DNA of 64,000 bases. Origin: Anaerobiospirillum succiniciproducens DSM 6400. Its GTDB lineage: Bacteria > Pseudomonadota > Gammaproteobacteria > Enterobacterales > Succinivibrionaceae. Position 1 is the stretch's first letter, and every line of letters starts with the position of its first letter. The translations under genes were made by a program, and so were the position numbers. Location of the stretch: positions 1 through 64,000 of the forward strand of contig NZ_AXWV01000018.1 in NCBI RefSeq assembly GCF_000482845.1, read 5' to 3'. This document shows, in pieces, positions 34,391 through 44,902 of this stretch. The notes under the pieces are model-generated. The model did no database searches, was not told the DNA's origin, and saw nothing but the letters and a program-made list of their open reading frames with translations.

Positions 34391-36955
34391 TTAGACCTGA
34401 GCGAAGTTTAAGAGCTTGTAAAGAGTTTGCTCATTACCACTTAAGCATTCAGTGAGCTTAAAGTACTCTTCCTTAGTTGGAATGTAACCTAAACGAGCAC
34501 ATACAGCACACAGCTCAGCAGAAGCTAAGTATACCTGTGAGCCCTTACCTAAACGGTTAGGGAAGTTACGGGTTGAGGTTGAGATTACAGTGGCATTCTC
34601 TGCAACGTGAGCCTGGTTACCCATACATAATGAACAGCCTGGCATCTCCATACGAGCACCAGCTCTTACGAAGGTTGAGTATAAGCCTTCAGCACGCAAC
34701 TGAGACTCGTCCATACGGGTTGGAGGAGCCATCCAGAAGCGGCACTTGCTTTCCTGAGACAGGCCATTAAGGATAGAGCCTACAGCACGGTAATGACCAA
34801 TATTGGTCATGCATGAGCCAACAAAGATCTCGTCGAGCTTAGTACCAGCGCACTCGCTTAATGGGTAGGCTGCATCAGGATCGTTTGGCACGCAGAGCAC
34901 AGGCTCATCAATCTCGTCCATGTTGATCTCAAGAATTGCAGCATACTCACAATCTGCATCAGCCTGAATGCGTGATGGGTTAGCAATAAACTCATCCATA
35001 GCTGCAGCTCGGCGCAGCAGTGCATCCTTATCCTTGTAGCCCTCTTGAGCCATTTCCTTTAATAAAGCTGAGTTGCTCTTTAAGTAAGCACATACGCTAT
35101 CTAAGTTCAGATCAATAGCGCATGCTGCAGCTGAACGCTCAGCAGAAGCATCAGCAAGCTCAAAGGCGTGCTCTACAGAAAGATCCTCAAGACCTTCAAT
35201 CTCGAGAATACGACCTGAGAAGACGTTGATCTTGCCCTTCTTATCTAAGGTGAGCATACCCTGCTTTCTAGCAAAGTAAGGGATGGCATGAACTAAATCA
35301 CGCAGAGTAATACCTGGCTTACGAGTACCAGTAAAGCGTACTAATACAGACTCAGGCATATCTAAAGGCATCATACCTGTTGCTGCAGCAAAGGCAACTA
35401 AGCCAGAGCCAGCTGGAAATGAGATACCTAAAGGCATACGGGTATGGCTATCACCACCAGTACCAACAGTGTCAGGCAGACACATGCGGTTTAACCATGA
35501 GTGAATAACACCATCACCAGGACGCAGAGCTACACCACCACGCTCAATCATGAACTTAGGCATGCTCTTGTGGTTTTCTACGTCTACTGGACGTGGGTAG
35601 GCGCAGGTATGACAGAATGACTGCATCACTAATGGAGCAGTAAACTTAAGGCATGCTAAGTCCTTAAGCTCATCACGAGTCATTGGGCCAGTAGTATCCT
35701 GAGAACCTACGGTAGTTACCTTAACCTCAACGTACTGACCAGGACGAACACCCTCAAGACCACAAGCACGACCTACGATCTTCTGAGCACGGGTAAAGCC
35801 CTTCTTGCTTTCACTTGAGCAAGTGCTGCTTTCTTTGGCAAAGACATCAGGTAAGTCCTTACCTAAGAACTCACAAGCACGCTTGGTAAGCGCACGGCCA
35901 ATAATAAGAGGAATACGGCCACCAGCTCTTACCTCATCAATGAGGCTTGGACGCAGGCTAAAGCTTGCTGCTACTTCACTTTGACCTTGCTTAGTTACAG
36001 TGCCTTTGTCGAAGTTAACTTCAATGACATCGCCAGTATTGAAAGCTGAAACATCAAGCTCAATTGGCAGAGCACCTGAGTCTTCTAAGGTGTTATAGAA
36101 AATTGGGGCGATCTTACCGCCTAAAACTAAACCACCAGCTTTCTTGTTTGGAACACCCTCGATCTCATCACCAAAGTGATAGAGAACAGAGTTAGTGCCA
36201 GACTTACGTGAAGAACCAGTACCAACCACGTCACCAACAAAGACTACTGGTAAACCTTTAGCCTTTAAGGAGTTAATGAGTTTAACTGGGCCAGTTACAC
36301 CCTCTTCATCTGGAGTTAAACCATCACGAGAGTTTTTGAACATGGCCAGTGCGTGTAGTGGGATATCTGGACGTGACCATGCATCAGAAGCAGGTGAGAG
36401 ATCGTCGGTGGTGATCTCGCCTGTAACCTTAAATACGGTATAGCTACGGGATGCAGGCAGAGCATCACGTGAGGTAAACCATGAAGCGTCAGCCCAACGG
36501 CTAATCAGCTCTTTGGCATTTACAGATCCTTCTTTTGCAAGCTTAGCCACATCATCAAAGGCATCGTAGATCATGAGAGTGTGCTCAAGTGCATCTACGG
36601 CATCTTCGCCAAGCTCTGCATCATTTAAAAGAGAGATCAGCGGGGCAACGTTGTAGCCGCCTTTCATATTACCAAGCAGCTCTACAGCCTGCTCTGGGCT
36701 TACTAATGGACTCTCAACTTTGCCAAAAGCAACTTCAGATAAGAACTCAGCCTTAATCTTGGCGGCCTCATCCACACCAGGTGGAATACGGTTAGCCAGA
36801 AGATTAAATAAAACGGTCTCAGAACCTGCTGGCGGATCCTTTAACAGTTCAATAAGCTCACTAACCTCAGAGCTGTTCAATGGCAGCGGCTCAATGTGCT
36901 GACGTGCTCTCTCATTAGCTTTTAGGAAATAGTCGGATAAATACTCTTGAGCCAT
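34391..36955 (-). CDS. acnB: Aconitate hydratase B
   Basis: The 854-residue [4Fe-4S] enzyme isomerises citrate and isocitrate. It is of the AcnB type, with an N-terminal HEAT-like domain and swapped swivel domain: LLANRIPPGVDEAAKIKAEFL (quoted in part), TTDDLSPASDAWSRPDIPLHALAMF, GDVVGTGSSRKSGTNSVL, SVGSQDTTGPMTRDELKDLACL and GTGGDSHTRMPLGISFPAGSG. Cluster cysteines are present in FVGSCMTNIGH and PGCSLCMGNQ. I start at the ATG at 36955 (MAQEYLSDYF), with GAGGGG just upstream; the frame could extend to 37000. Length is near E. coli (865). With Mdh it covers part of a TCA pathway, probably branched in an anaerobe. Confidence 0.97.
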   Translation of the reverse strand: MAQEYLSDYFLKANERARQHIEPLPLNSSEVSELIELLKDPPAGSETVLFNLLANRIPPGVDEAAKIKAEFLSEVAFGKVESPLVSPEQAVELLGNMKGGYNVAPLISLLNDAELGEDAVDALEHTLMIYDAFDDVAKLAKEGSVNAKELISRWADASWFTSRDALPASRSYTVFKVTGEITTDDLSPASDAWSRPDIPLHALAMFKNSRDGLTPDEEGVTGPVKLINSLKAKGLPVVFVGDVVGTGSSRKSGTNSVLYHFGDEIEGVPNKKAGGLVLGGKIAPIFYNTLEDSGALPIELDVSAFNTGDVIEVNFDKGTVTKQGQSEVAASFSLRPSLIDEVRAGGRIPLIIGRALTKRACEFLGKDLPDVFAKESSTCSSESKKGFTRAQKIVGRACGLEGVRPGQYVEVKVTTVGSQDTTGPMTRDELKDLACLKFTAPLVMQSFCHTCAYPRPVDVENHKSMPKFMIERGGVALRPGDGVIHSWLNRMCLPDTVGTGGDSHTRMPLGISFPAGSGLVAFAAATGMMPLDMPESVLVRFTGTRKPGITLRDLVHAIPYFARKQGMLTLDKKGKINVFSGRILEIEGLEDLSVEHAFELADASAERSAAACAIDLNLDSVCAYLKSNSALLKEMAQEGYKDKDALLRRAAAMDEFIANPSRIQADADCEYAAILEINMDEIDEPVLCVPNDPDAAYPLSECAGTKLDEIFVGSCMTNIGHYRAVGSILNGLSQESKCRFWMAPPTRMDESQLRAEGLYSTFVRAGARMEMPGCSLCMGNQAHVAENATVISTSTRNFPNRLGKGSQVYLASAELCAVCARLGYIPTKEEYFKLTECLSGNEQTLYKLLNFAQV

Positions 36956-37184
36956 AGTGCCCCTCATCCCCCTGAAATCTGTGAATAACTGCAATCTCAA
37001 TGTGAACAGAGATCAAACAGTCAAATTATCTAGACAAGTCTAGCCAACTTTTTGCGGCTACAACTTAGTGCACCACATTAATGCAATATATTTTCAGCCT
37101 CTACCATCTTGCACCAGATCAGTAATAAAGCCTAGCAAGCTCACTTAACAGCGCTCATTAGCCTACCAATCTCTAACAGATGGT

Positions 37185-37269
37185 GTTGAATGCTACTAGT
37201 GCAACACGCCGATGCGGCTATAGCTATACCGTGGAATGCTAGTCGTGCGGCACGCCGATGCGGCTGTAA
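37185..37269. repeat. Duplication of the ampD 3' end
   Basis: Two ~39-bp near-copies (37185-37223 and 37231-37269, period 46) share AATGCTA and ACACGCCGATGCGGCT-type sequence. The second contains the last codons of ampD, so the first looks like a tandem duplication of the gene's end. Confidence 0.65.
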
Positions 37270-37781
37270 TCAAAGTAAGGGCCTGGATCAGTCTTGCGGG
37301 TTGGAGCTACCTCTGAATGAGAGGCTATGCGATCTCCAATGAGAGGGTATGCCTCTTTTATGAGTGGAAGAATCTGATTTAAGGCAGCATATTGCGCATC
37401 GGTATAGACGTCGCTATCAGTGCCCTCAAGCTCGATACCAATACCAAAGTCATTACACTCTAGCTGGCCTTTATAAGAACTTCGCCCTGCATGCCAGGCA
37501 CGATCTAGGAAGGATACGTACTGAGTTATGAGACCGTCACGGTTGATAAAGAGGTGGGTGGATAGCTCCATATTACAAATATCTTTGAAGTATGGATGAT
37601 CCTCACCATGCAAGGAGTTAGTAAAGAGCTGATCTACATATGGACCACCGTACTGAGCTGGTGGTAGCGAGATGCAGTGCATGACAATCATGGAAATCTC
37701 GCCTTTTGGTCTCTTATTGAAGTTCGGGGTAGGAACCTGCCTTATGCCCTCTCCTTCAAGCCATCCTGATACTATCCTCAT
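37239..37781 (-). CDS. ampD: 1,6-anhydro-N-acetylmuramyl-L-alanine amidase AmpD
   Basis: The 180-residue cytosolic zinc amidase cleaves anhydromuropeptides during peptidoglycan recycling and so sets the level of AmpR effectors. Zinc ligands are visible: His35 in VMHCISLPP, His in ASHSEVAPTRKTDPGPYFD and the Asp of KTDPG. The catalytic Glu is in FGIGIELEGTD. GGPYVDQLFTN and DRAWHAGRSSY are diagnostic for AmpD against AmiD. Length matches E. coli (183). It stands between acnB and lpxC; no ampE follows. Confidence 0.95.
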   Translation of the reverse strand: MRIVSGWLEGEGIRQVPTPNFNKRPKGEISMIVMHCISLPPAQYGGPYVDQLFTNSLHGEDHPYFKDICNMELSTHLFINRDGLITQYVSFLDRAWHAGRSSYKGQLECNDFGIGIELEGTDSDVYTDAQYAALNQILPLIKEAYPLIGDRIASHSEVAPTRKTDPGPYFDYSRIGVPHD

Positions 37782-38013
37782 GCACCCTCCAAGCTAAAAT
37801 CCTTTAGTAAACTTAGTCTTGAGCATAAGCCCGATTGCAACTTATGACAAGATTTAGGCAAATGCCACTGCTAGTAAGTCGAATATCTGTGGTGCTTGGA
37901 TAAGGAAGGCCTTATTGGATGGCAGAACTTTGAGATACTAAATCGATATATAGCCTAATGTTTGGTCAGTATTAGGCTCAAGGTGAGCGTGGCTTGGGAA
38001 AACTTGGTGGGTA
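37782..38013. other. ampD-lpxC gap
   Basis: I see no gene or repeat. It should contain the ampD promoter. The lpxC terminator lies at its right edge. Confidence 0.4.
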
Positions 38014-38053
38014 AAAACAAAAACCGCCTTAGCACTTTGAGGCGCTAAAGCGG
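38014..38053 (-). terminator. Terminator of lpxC
   Basis: CCGC and TTAGC pair with GCTAA and GCGG with one mismatch between them. On the minus strand the stem is followed by TTTTTGTTTTT, about 45 bp after the lpxC stop. Confidence 0.8.
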
Positions 38054-38094
38054 CATTTAATCAAATACTCGACTATCGCTAGTCAGATAATTAA

Positions 38095-39048
38095 TTAGTT
38101 AAGAACTAACTTGTGGCCTGCCATTACTGGAGCACAATCACGCTCGCCTAAGAAGTCGATGGCGTTGTTAGTTGCTCTCTCACGCTCGATTTCGATAACT
38201 TCGTAGTTAGCTGCATCAGCTAAAACGGCACGTAAGAGCATATTGTTCAGCTTGTGACCAGTCTTGTATGCCTTGAAGTTGCCTAAGATGCTGTGGCCAT
38301 TCATGTAGAGGTCACCAATAGCATCTAACATCTTGTGCTTAACAAACTCGTTTGGATAACGCAGACCGTCTGGATTGATCACGCGGAAGTCATCGAGCAC
38401 TACAGCGTTCTCAAGTGAACCACCTAAAGCAAGGTTGTGGCTATGCATGTACTCAACATCACGCATGAAGCAGAAAGTACGTGCACGAGAAAGCTCTTTT
38501 ACGAAGTTCTTACCAGAGAACTCCATAGCAAAGTGCTGCAGCTCTTTGTCCATTGCTGGGTGATTGAAATCGATAGTGAGATCAACACTAAAAGCATCGG
38601 ATGGAGTCAGCTCAGCCCACTTGTCGCCATCCTCAACACGTACTGGACGCTTTACGCGGATGAACTTCTTTGGAGCATTAAGCTCTTGAATGCCAGTTGA
38701 CTCAAACAGGTAGATGAACGGCTGAGATGAGCCATCCATTACAGGGAGCTCTGGTGCGTTGACATCAACATACAGGTTATCAATACCTAATGCGCTTAAA
38801 GCTGCAGTTAAGTGCTCAACAGTTGAAATACGAACACCGTCAAGGTTAACTAATGCGGTGCACAGCTGAGTATCGCGCACTGCCTCTGGCTCGCACTTAA
38901 TTGATACCTGAGGATCTAAATCTGTACGGGTATAGACAATACCAGTGTCGGCTGGAGCAGGGCGAAAAGTTACTTCTACCTTCTTGCCTGAATGCAGGCC
39001 AATTCCGGTAGCAGAAACCGCTTCTTTTACTGTTCTCTGTAGTACCAT
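38095..39048 (-). CDS. lpxC: UDP-3-O-acyl-N-acetylglucosamine deacetylase
   Basis: The 317-residue zinc enzyme performs the committed step of lipid A synthesis. Motifs in order: ATGIGLHSG, the zinc His in [35 protein letters not shown] and [15 protein letters not shown] (zinc His/Asp), and the C-terminal catalytic HKL. Length is close to E. coli (305). In E. coli lpxC directly follows ftsZ. Here a chemoreceptor gene and two large gaps lie between them. The gene appears to have its own promoter region upstream. Confidence 0.98.
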   Translation of the reverse strand: MVLQRTVKEAVSATGIGLHSGKKVEVTFRPAPADTGIVYTRTDLDPQVSIKCEPEAVRDTQLCTALVNLDGVRISTVEHLTAALSALGIDNLYVDVNAPELPVMDGSSQPFIYLFESTGIQELNAPKKFIRVKRPVRVEDGDKWAELTPSDAFSVDLTIDFNHPAMDKELQHFAMEFSGKNFVKELSRARTFCFMRDVEYMHSHNLALGGSLENAVVLDDFRVINPDGLRYPNEFVKHKMLDAIGDLYMNGHSILGNFKAYKTGHKLNNMLLRAVLADAANYEVIEIERERATNNAIDFLGERDCAPVMAGHKLVLN

Positions 39049-39907
39049 GGAATTGCTCTCCTACGACTATGTATCAGAACTGAATGCAAAGGCATCTTTG
39101 CAATCTAAATCCGCATAATTCTAATACAAACTTTGATCAAAATCATGTTTTTTTTGACATCTTATCTCAACAATAAATATCGATCGAGACAAAAGAGATG
39201 ATTTTGACTATCTCAGGACTATTTAACAAATAGTCTTGCTGATCTAGAAAGATTAGTACAACGGATCTTACATGTACAGTATAGCCTTATAAACTTAGCG
39301 CTAAATTGGATTCACATCAAAATTGTCTTTAAGCCCTAAGCTTAAAAGTAGTTGCTTACTAAAGCACTTGGTTGCCACTTTAACTCACTGCTGTCGATTA
39401 GACATCCAGAATTACAGATAGTTCCCACAAAAATAATAGCACTGCACCTTGCGCCATACTGCTATTTGTATATATAGGCAGATTAGAGCCTACTAAATTC
39501 TTAACATCCTAAGCATTAGCAGACAAGAGGCAAAATTCCCCAAACTCAAAGCTACTAATGCACTTAAGTGTTTGTTAATGCTTTACTAGAACTTCTTAGA
39601 AGCGACCTGCTGATGCTGGCACAAGGTACGGCTATGTTGGCACAAGGTACAGCTATGCTGGCATCTGGCTTTTGCAAAAGACGTGATTGAAATTAACAGC
39701 TGCTATATCGGGAGATGTTGTGGAGCTCAAAAGAAAGGCTCTTAAGGCGTAAGACTGAGGCCTAGAAACGGAAGGGCGGCACATCATGGTGTTTTACCTT
39801 ACAGGTGTTAGACCTTGACGGTGGTTTTACCTGACGTGCCGCATGCCTTAAAGACGTGGCGACTTAAGGACGTGGTGCCTTAAGGCATGTATGAAAATAC
39901 AGGACTT
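39049..39907. other. 859-bp gap between lpxC and the chemoreceptor gene
   Basis: No gene is seen. A 21-bp tandem repeat lies at 39609-39668. A region of short inverted and direct motifs such as CCTTAAGG / GACGTGG occurs at 39760-39890. The lpxC promoter should be at the left end. Confidence 0.45.
39609..39668. repeat. 21-bp tandem repeats, about 2.8 copies
   Basis: The unit contains GCTATGCTGGCACAAGGTAC and recurs at 39609, 39630 and 39651 with few changes. Confidence 0.8.
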
Positions 39908-41965
39908 TTAGAAACGCTTAGATGAGACCTCTTGAGAGATACGCTCAGCTAAGGAATCAAGCTCTCTGGTGATGCTTTGTGCGTCGTTAACCAAGGTTGC
40001 ATTGTTCTGGCTATTTGCACGCAGCTCATCGGAGGACTGCTCAATCATCTGAATAGAGTCTGACTGAGTTTGTACTGAGTTCTTTAAGGTGTGGATATTC
40101 TCAATGAGTAAATCTGCAATTGAGATAATGTCATTGAGGCTGCTCTGAGTGACGCTAGCAAGTGAGCGCACCTCATCAGCTACCACAGCAAAGCCACGAC
40201 CATGCTCGCCGGCACGGGCTGCTTCAATTGCAGCATTCAGTGCTAGTAAGTTAGTCTGGTCAGCCACCTCACGAATCTTGGCTACTACGTTTTGAATGCG
40301 AGAGGCGTTTTCCTCAATCTCAATAGTACGACGACCTACTTCAACATTGGACTGAGTAATATTTCTAGTTGCAGCCAAAGTACCATCAATAAGGCCGAGC
40401 TGCTCTTTAAGAGCGGTTGCTACAGTTGATACAGCTAAGGTTTGCTGGCTAGACTTATCCTTTAAGTGATCAGACAGTTCCTTGTACTCACGTAGCAGAG
40501 CACAGACAGCATCGCCTAAACGGTTAATACCAGTTAACAGATGGCTGTACTGGCCTTCAAACTCATTGCTATTGATACGCGCTTGGAAATCGTTTTGAGC
40601 GTATGAACCTAAGACCGTAGTTGCCTCATTCATAACAGTATTAACAGTGGCAATGGTATGGTCTAAAGAGTCGATGAGCACAGAAATATACTTATCGTTA
40701 CTCTTATAGCCAACCTGATCCTTAAGGTTACCCTTGTTCACATTATCAATGGTATTTTGCACGGCATGCATTGCTGCCATATTGTCCTTAAGGCCAGCCT
40801 CGATCTTATCACCCATATTACACAGAGTCTGAACGGCAGAACCAATTTCATCAACAGTGGAAGGACGCTGCATATTAGGCTCATTAGTCTTACGCTCAAA
40901 GAAATCTGAGAATGAAGTAATGTTCAGATGTAGCAAGCTTAAGCGTTGGTTAAGGATACGTGAGATATAGCTGTTAAAAGCAAGCAGAGCTAAGATCATT
41001 ACCACGATAACAACACTAGACTGCAGCAAAATGCTCTTGAGTGGAGCCATAACCTCAGACTTAAGTACACGACCAACAATGATCCACTCAAGCGTAGGAT
41101 CTTTAATAGCTACTAAAATGTATTCCTGCCCATCTCGTTTTGAGGTAAAAAATGCAGAGTGCCCTGGGTTGTTAACCGTCTGTAAGATCACATCGAGCAT
41201 ACCAGGCTCGATATCATTTACATTGGTCTTGAGAATATAATCCTGATTTGTATGCAGCTGAATTAAGCCTGAGTCATTGATACAGAAGAAGTATCCTGAC
41301 TTGCCTAACTTCTGAGCCTTGATCATATCCTTCATGCTATTGATCTGAGCAGAAGCGCCAGTAATACCGATAACCTTGCCGTTCGTATCTTTAACCTTGT
41401 AGTTAATATATAAGGCAAGATCTCCAGTATTACGATCCTTATCCATGTTTACTTCATAGTCGCGAGTAGAGTTCACAATGCCTTGCATCCATGAGTCTTT
41501 ACCGTTGATGTCCAATGCACCGGCATTATCACCATTGAAGAAGTAAACATTAGAGATAAACGAGGCTAGGAAAGTAGAGAACAGATTGTTGTTTTCCTTG
41601 ATTGCCAGACTGCTTTCCTTAAACAAGGCCTTGCCAGACTCTGGCTCTCCCTTTTGCATCCAGTCGATAGTGTAAACAGATTGAGCCATCGAGCGAGAGA
41701 GTGCAATGTATGGATCAATGTTTGCGCGTATGTTGCTTGCGATGATATTAGTTTCAGCTGGCAGCTGTTTTGAAATGATCTCGCCTTCAATCAATGCCGC
41801 TGAAATACGATAAAACACTGCAGTAATGGAGATAAATGCCACTACAGCTGCAGCAACTGAAATCAAACCAATACGCTTTACCAAGGAGTGCTCAATTTTA
41901 GGTGACTTGCTAGAATCACCAGCACCTTGACCTTTAAATGACGCGTTCAGATTAAGCGCTGACAT
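39908..41965 (-). CDS. Methyl-accepting chemotaxis protein (Cache-type sensor)
   Basis: The 685-residue transmembrane receptor has an N-terminal membrane helix at about residues 32-53 and a periplasmic region of roughly 255 residues consistent with a double Cache ligand-binding domain ([24 protein letters not shown], quoted in part; [13 protein letters not shown]). A second helix ([15 protein letters not shown]) lies near residue 320, followed by a HAMP-like linker. The cytoplasmic signalling hairpin [20 protein letters not shown]-to-EVRSLA (567-603) is canonical. There is no C-terminal CheR-docking pentapeptide. The ligand is unknown. It lies between ftsZ and lpxC, breaking the usual adjacency, and fits a motile cell (compare motX). 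Confidence 0.95.
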   Translation of the reverse strand: MSALNLNASFKGQGAGDSSKSPKIEHSLVKRIGLISVAAAVVAFISITAVFYRISAALIEGEIISKQLPAETNIIASNIRANIDPYIALSRSMAQSVYTIDWMQKGEPESGKALFKESSLAIKENNNLFSTFLASFISNVYFFNGDNAGALDINGKDSWMQGIVNSTRDYEVNMDKDRNTGDLALYINYKVKDTNGKVIGITGASAQINSMKDMIKAQKLGKSGYFFCINDSGLIQLHTNQDYILKTNVNDIEPGMLDVILQTVNNPGHSAFFTSKRDGQEYILVAIKDPTLEWIIVGRVLKSEVMAPLKSILLQSSVVIVVMILALLAFNSYISRILNQRLSLLHLNITSFSDFFERKTNEPNMQRPSTVDEIGSAVQTLCNMGDKIEAGLKDNMAAMHAVQNTIDNVNKGNLKDQVGYKSNDKYISVLIDSLDHTIATVNTVMNEATTVLGSYAQNDFQARINSNEFEGQYSHLLTGINRLGDAVCALLREYKELSDHLKDKSSQQTLAVSTVATALKEQLGLIDGTLAATRNITQSNVEVGRRTIEIEENASRIQNVVAKIREVADQTNLLALNAAIEAARAGEHGRGFAVVADEVRSLASVTQSSLNDIISIADLLIENIHTLKNSVQTQSDSIQMIEQSSDELRANSQNNATLVNDAQSITRELDSLAERISQEVSSKRF

Positions 41966-43054
41966 TGCAGCTCCTTCCTAATAAACAGGCTTGTTATTGC
42001 CTATATAAGCATGCGACTCTCAAGCATTAATTCCATGTCCTGTAATTAAGAATTTAAGTTTTATAAGACATGCAAGTGCAAACTTCAGCTTTAATCGATA
42101 TGGCCGTAATATTGATGAGCTATATGAAATTAACAGAAGCTTGTTTATGTAGAGCAATTTAGATTGCTTATTGAGAAAATCGAAGTCCTTATGTAGTAAC
42201 TATGCCTGAAGATGATGTACCAAAACTAATGTGCAATAGAATGTAAGAGCACCTAAAACAGCAAGGCAAAGAAGGTTATAAAGCAGATTGTGAAACGTAA
42301 ATATCTCGCTTTAAAACCCCAAATCTTTGTCTGATTTCTTAAATTGCTACACTTCATGGTTTAAACAGATAGGAAAAAAACATCCTCTGAAAACCAATGT
42401 ATAGCAACCTAGCATAGATATTTATCCAAAATCTATAAGTTTAGTGTTGAAGCTCTAGCCTGACCATTGAACTGACAGTAACCAAATGGCACTGAAAATT
42501 GATGACATGGCAATTGCTGCACTATGGATAAAATCAGCTGGTGTTTGTCAACAAATGCAATAACGCCTATATAAAGCTCTGACTAAGAAATTATTTAAAG
42601 TCGGCAAAGGCCAATCGCATAAGGACGCCCATTTTAAAGCACTTTGCATCGATTAGTAAGCAAAATCGATGGCAATGTGAAATATAGAAGCACCACTATG
42701 GGCTCAACATAAATGGAGCTTGTTGAAAAACCATTCTATAACAGCTATCTCAACTATGACCATGCAATTGTGATATATAACATATCTGCCTAGTTACAGC
42801 ATCATAGACTACGAATGAATGCCAGTCTAATCACATTAATTTGAGTAAGCATCATCAAATTTGTAACGACTATCACGCAACCTTTTTACCCAAAGCCATT
42901 ACCATATGCAATAAGCTAAGCCTACTTACATCAGAAAATCACACGTCAAATATAAGTATCAGCCATAGATATCACTTATGCCTCAGCTTTCACTGTTTTC
43001 CACTATACTTTAATCCCATGCCATTAAGATTAAAAATTAATAGAGCGTACAATT
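41966..43054. other. 1.1-kb gene-free region
   Basis: No intact gene or recognisable family is seen on either strand. Several protein-like stretches are interrupted by stop codons (for example 42480-42760), so a decayed gene is possible, but I cannot name one. It lies between ftsZ copy 2 and the chemoreceptor gene. Confidence 0.4.
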
Positions 43055-43085
43055 GAAAAAGGCGTTGCCATGCAACGCCTTTTTC
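43055..43085 (-). terminator. Terminator of ftsZ copy 2
   Basis: GAAAAAGGCGTTGC-cat-GCAACGCCTTTTTC is a perfect 14-bp stem, beginning 25 bp beyond the stop codon. Confidence 0.95.
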
Positions 43086-43110
43086 AATGCAAACTGATGT
43101 TATCTATGCG

Positions 43111-44379
43111 CTAAATCTTGTTACGGAAGACTTCTGGCATTTCCTCATCGAAATCAGAGCCTACAGCCTTAGCGTATTGCTGCTCAGTTTGTACTGGAGC
43201 ATCACTTGGTGCATATGTAGCAGCCTGAGCAGCTGGAGCTACAGGAGCTGCTGAAGCACTACGATCTGCTGTCTGTACATTCTTTCTTAAGAAGCTATCG
43301 TCCATGGACTTAACAGGCAGAGGAGTATTTGAGCCTAAGTTTTGAGGAATAGCATGGGCTCGAGTAATATTTTGTGAAGAACCAGAATAGGCATCATCAT
43401 TAGAGTTAAAGCCTGTAATGATAATGGTGATCTCGATTTCGTCCTCGTTTAAAGAGTCATCGAAAATCAGACCGTACTTAATATCAGCCTCTGGATCGGT
43501 GTAACTTAAGAGCTGAGTATTCACCATATCCCAATTTAAGATTGGGAAGTTTGGACTTACATGAGCATTAACGAGCATACCTGTAGCACGCTTAACATCA
43601 CTAGAGCTCATCAGTGGGTTATGTACAGCATTGTGTACTGCATCAGCAATAAAGTTAACACCACGACCACGGCCAAGACCAATTAAGGCATGACCACGAG
43701 AGCGCATAATGATATCAACGTCAGCTAAGTCTAAGTTAATGAAGCCAGCACCTGTAATTGCGTCGGAAATGCCACGTACTGCGTTATACAGTACAGCATT
43801 AGCCTCATTGAAAGCATTTAATACAGAGATATTCTGACCAAGAGACTTTAAGAGCTTATCGTTATCCACCACAACGATAGAGTCAACGTACTTAGTGAGC
43901 TCAGTAATACCTGCATTGGCATTGATAGTACGATTACGGCCTTCAAAGTAGAAAGGACGGGTCACAACTGCAATGGTAAGCGCACCTAACTCTTTAGCAA
44001 TCTGAGCTACAACAGGAGTTGCACCTGTACCGGTACCACCACCGAGACCTGTAGTTAAGAATACGATTTTAGAGTCCTGCAGAATTTGCTTTAAGTCCTC
44101 ACGAGACTCTTCAGCAGCTTCGCGACCCTTATATGGATTACCTCCAGCACCCAGACCATTAGTCTGTCTTACACCGATCTGTACCTTCAGTGATGCAGTA
44201 GAACGGTTTAATGTCTGAGCATCAGTATTTACAGCAATGAACTCAACGCCTTGCAGGCTTTGATTAATCATATACTGCAGCGAGTTACAACCACCGCCAC
44301 CAATACCGACGACACGAATCATAGATCCAAAGTCTGCTGGACTGCTAGGTGATACAGACTGCACAACAAAGTCGCTCAT
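43111..44379 (-). CDS. ftsZ: Second FtsZ paralogue (tubulin-like division GTPase)
   Basis: The 422-residue tubulin homologue retains the GTPase core: IRVVGIGGGGCNSLQYM, FIAVNTDAQ, LGGGTGTGATPVVAQIAK (tubulin signature), FYFEGRNR, NDKLLKSLG, NEANAVL and the T7 loop NLDLADVD with the catalytic Asp residues. It is more divergent than copy 1 (GGGGCN instead of GGGGGN, GLGGGTGTGATP instead of GMGGGTGTGAAP, an Arg-rich GLGRGRG after T7). A variable linker of about 80 residues ends in EEMPEVFRNKI, similar to the end of copy 1. I start at the ATG at 44379 (GAGGAG upstream). It follows copy 1 after 523 bp and copy 1's terminator, so it is probably transcribed separately. It may co-polymerise with or regulate copy 1; this is inference. 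Confidence 0.92.
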   Translation of the reverse strand: MSDFVVQSVSPSSPADFGSMIRVVGIGGGGCNSLQYMINQSLQGVEFIAVNTDAQTLNRSTASLKVQIGVRQTNGLGAGGNPYKGREAAEESREDLKQILQDSKIVFLTTGLGGGTGTGATPVVAQIAKELGALTIAVVTRPFYFEGRNRTINANAGITELTKYVDSIVVVDNDKLLKSLGQNISVLNAFNEANAVLYNAVRGISDAITGAGFINLDLADVDIIMRSRGHALIGLGRGRGVNFIADAVHNAVHNPLMSSSDVKRATGMLVNAHVSPNFPILNWDMVNTQLLSYTDPEADIKYGLIFDDSLNEDEIEITIIITGFNSNDDAYSGSSQNITRAHAIPQNLGSNTPLPVKSMDDSFLRKNVQTADRSASAAPVAPAAQAATYAPSDAPVQTEQQYAKAVGSDFDEEMPEVFRNKI

Positions 44380-44825
44380 AAGTCTCCTCAGGTGCACATC
44401 TGCGCACGCTTTCTTATACAGGTGATTTTAAATTATAGCGCGTATATGCCATCTTTTCCAAGTCATATACTTTCAGCATGAGACAAGGCCTCCAAAGAAA
44501 GCCACGAATACACAATATAATTAAAAAAATTACATCGTATCTATGTATGTAAATGCTCTAAAAAAGCAAGCTTAGCCTTCGTTTCTAACTTAACTCATGC
44601 TCATGCAATGAAATCTCGATGCTATAAAAAGCTTGTCCGTATAAGACTTTGTCAAAGCATAAAGTAAAAGCTTTAATGTAATTAAAAATTTAGGATACAG
44701 CTAAAAAACCATACCAAAGGAAAAAGCTATGAAAATGGGGGAATGTAGATAAGAAAGGCAATTTACCGTGAGGATAAAGGAATGAAGATTACTTAAGAAA
44801 TAGTAGCTTAGGATATGACATGCAT
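44380..44825. other. Gap between the two ftsZ genes
   Basis: No gene is seen. The region must hold the promoter of ftsZ copy 2, since copy 1 ends in a strong terminator at 44826-44852. I could not assign promoter hexamers. Confidence 0.45.
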
Positions 44826-44852
44826 AAAAAAGCCCGGAGGACCGGGCTTTTT
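44826..44852 (-). terminator. Terminator of ftsZ copy 1
   Basis: AAAAAAGCCCGG-agga-CCGGGCTTTTT is a strong, near-perfect hairpin about 50 bp after the stop of ftsZ copy 1. Confidence 0.95.
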
Positions 44853-44902
44853 AGCGTACTGCATGGGAGTATGCAGTACTCGACACTAAAGTTAATGGAA
44901 AA

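Noticed and set aside
39133-39146. FNR-like box (TTGAT-N4-ATCAT) upstream of lpxC; a similar one (TAGAT-N4-ATCAA) at 23370-23383
   Set aside because: One mismatch each; about two such matches are expected by chance in 64 kb, and positions do not fit an obvious anaerobic target.
42190-42780. Transposase pseudogene
   Set aside because: Fragments looked protein-like in places, but I could not match a transposase motif or terminal inverted repeats.
42841-43056. 71-codon frame upstream of the ftsZ copy 2 terminator
   Set aside because: It begins without ATG (TTG), lacks a ribosome binding site and has no family resemblance.
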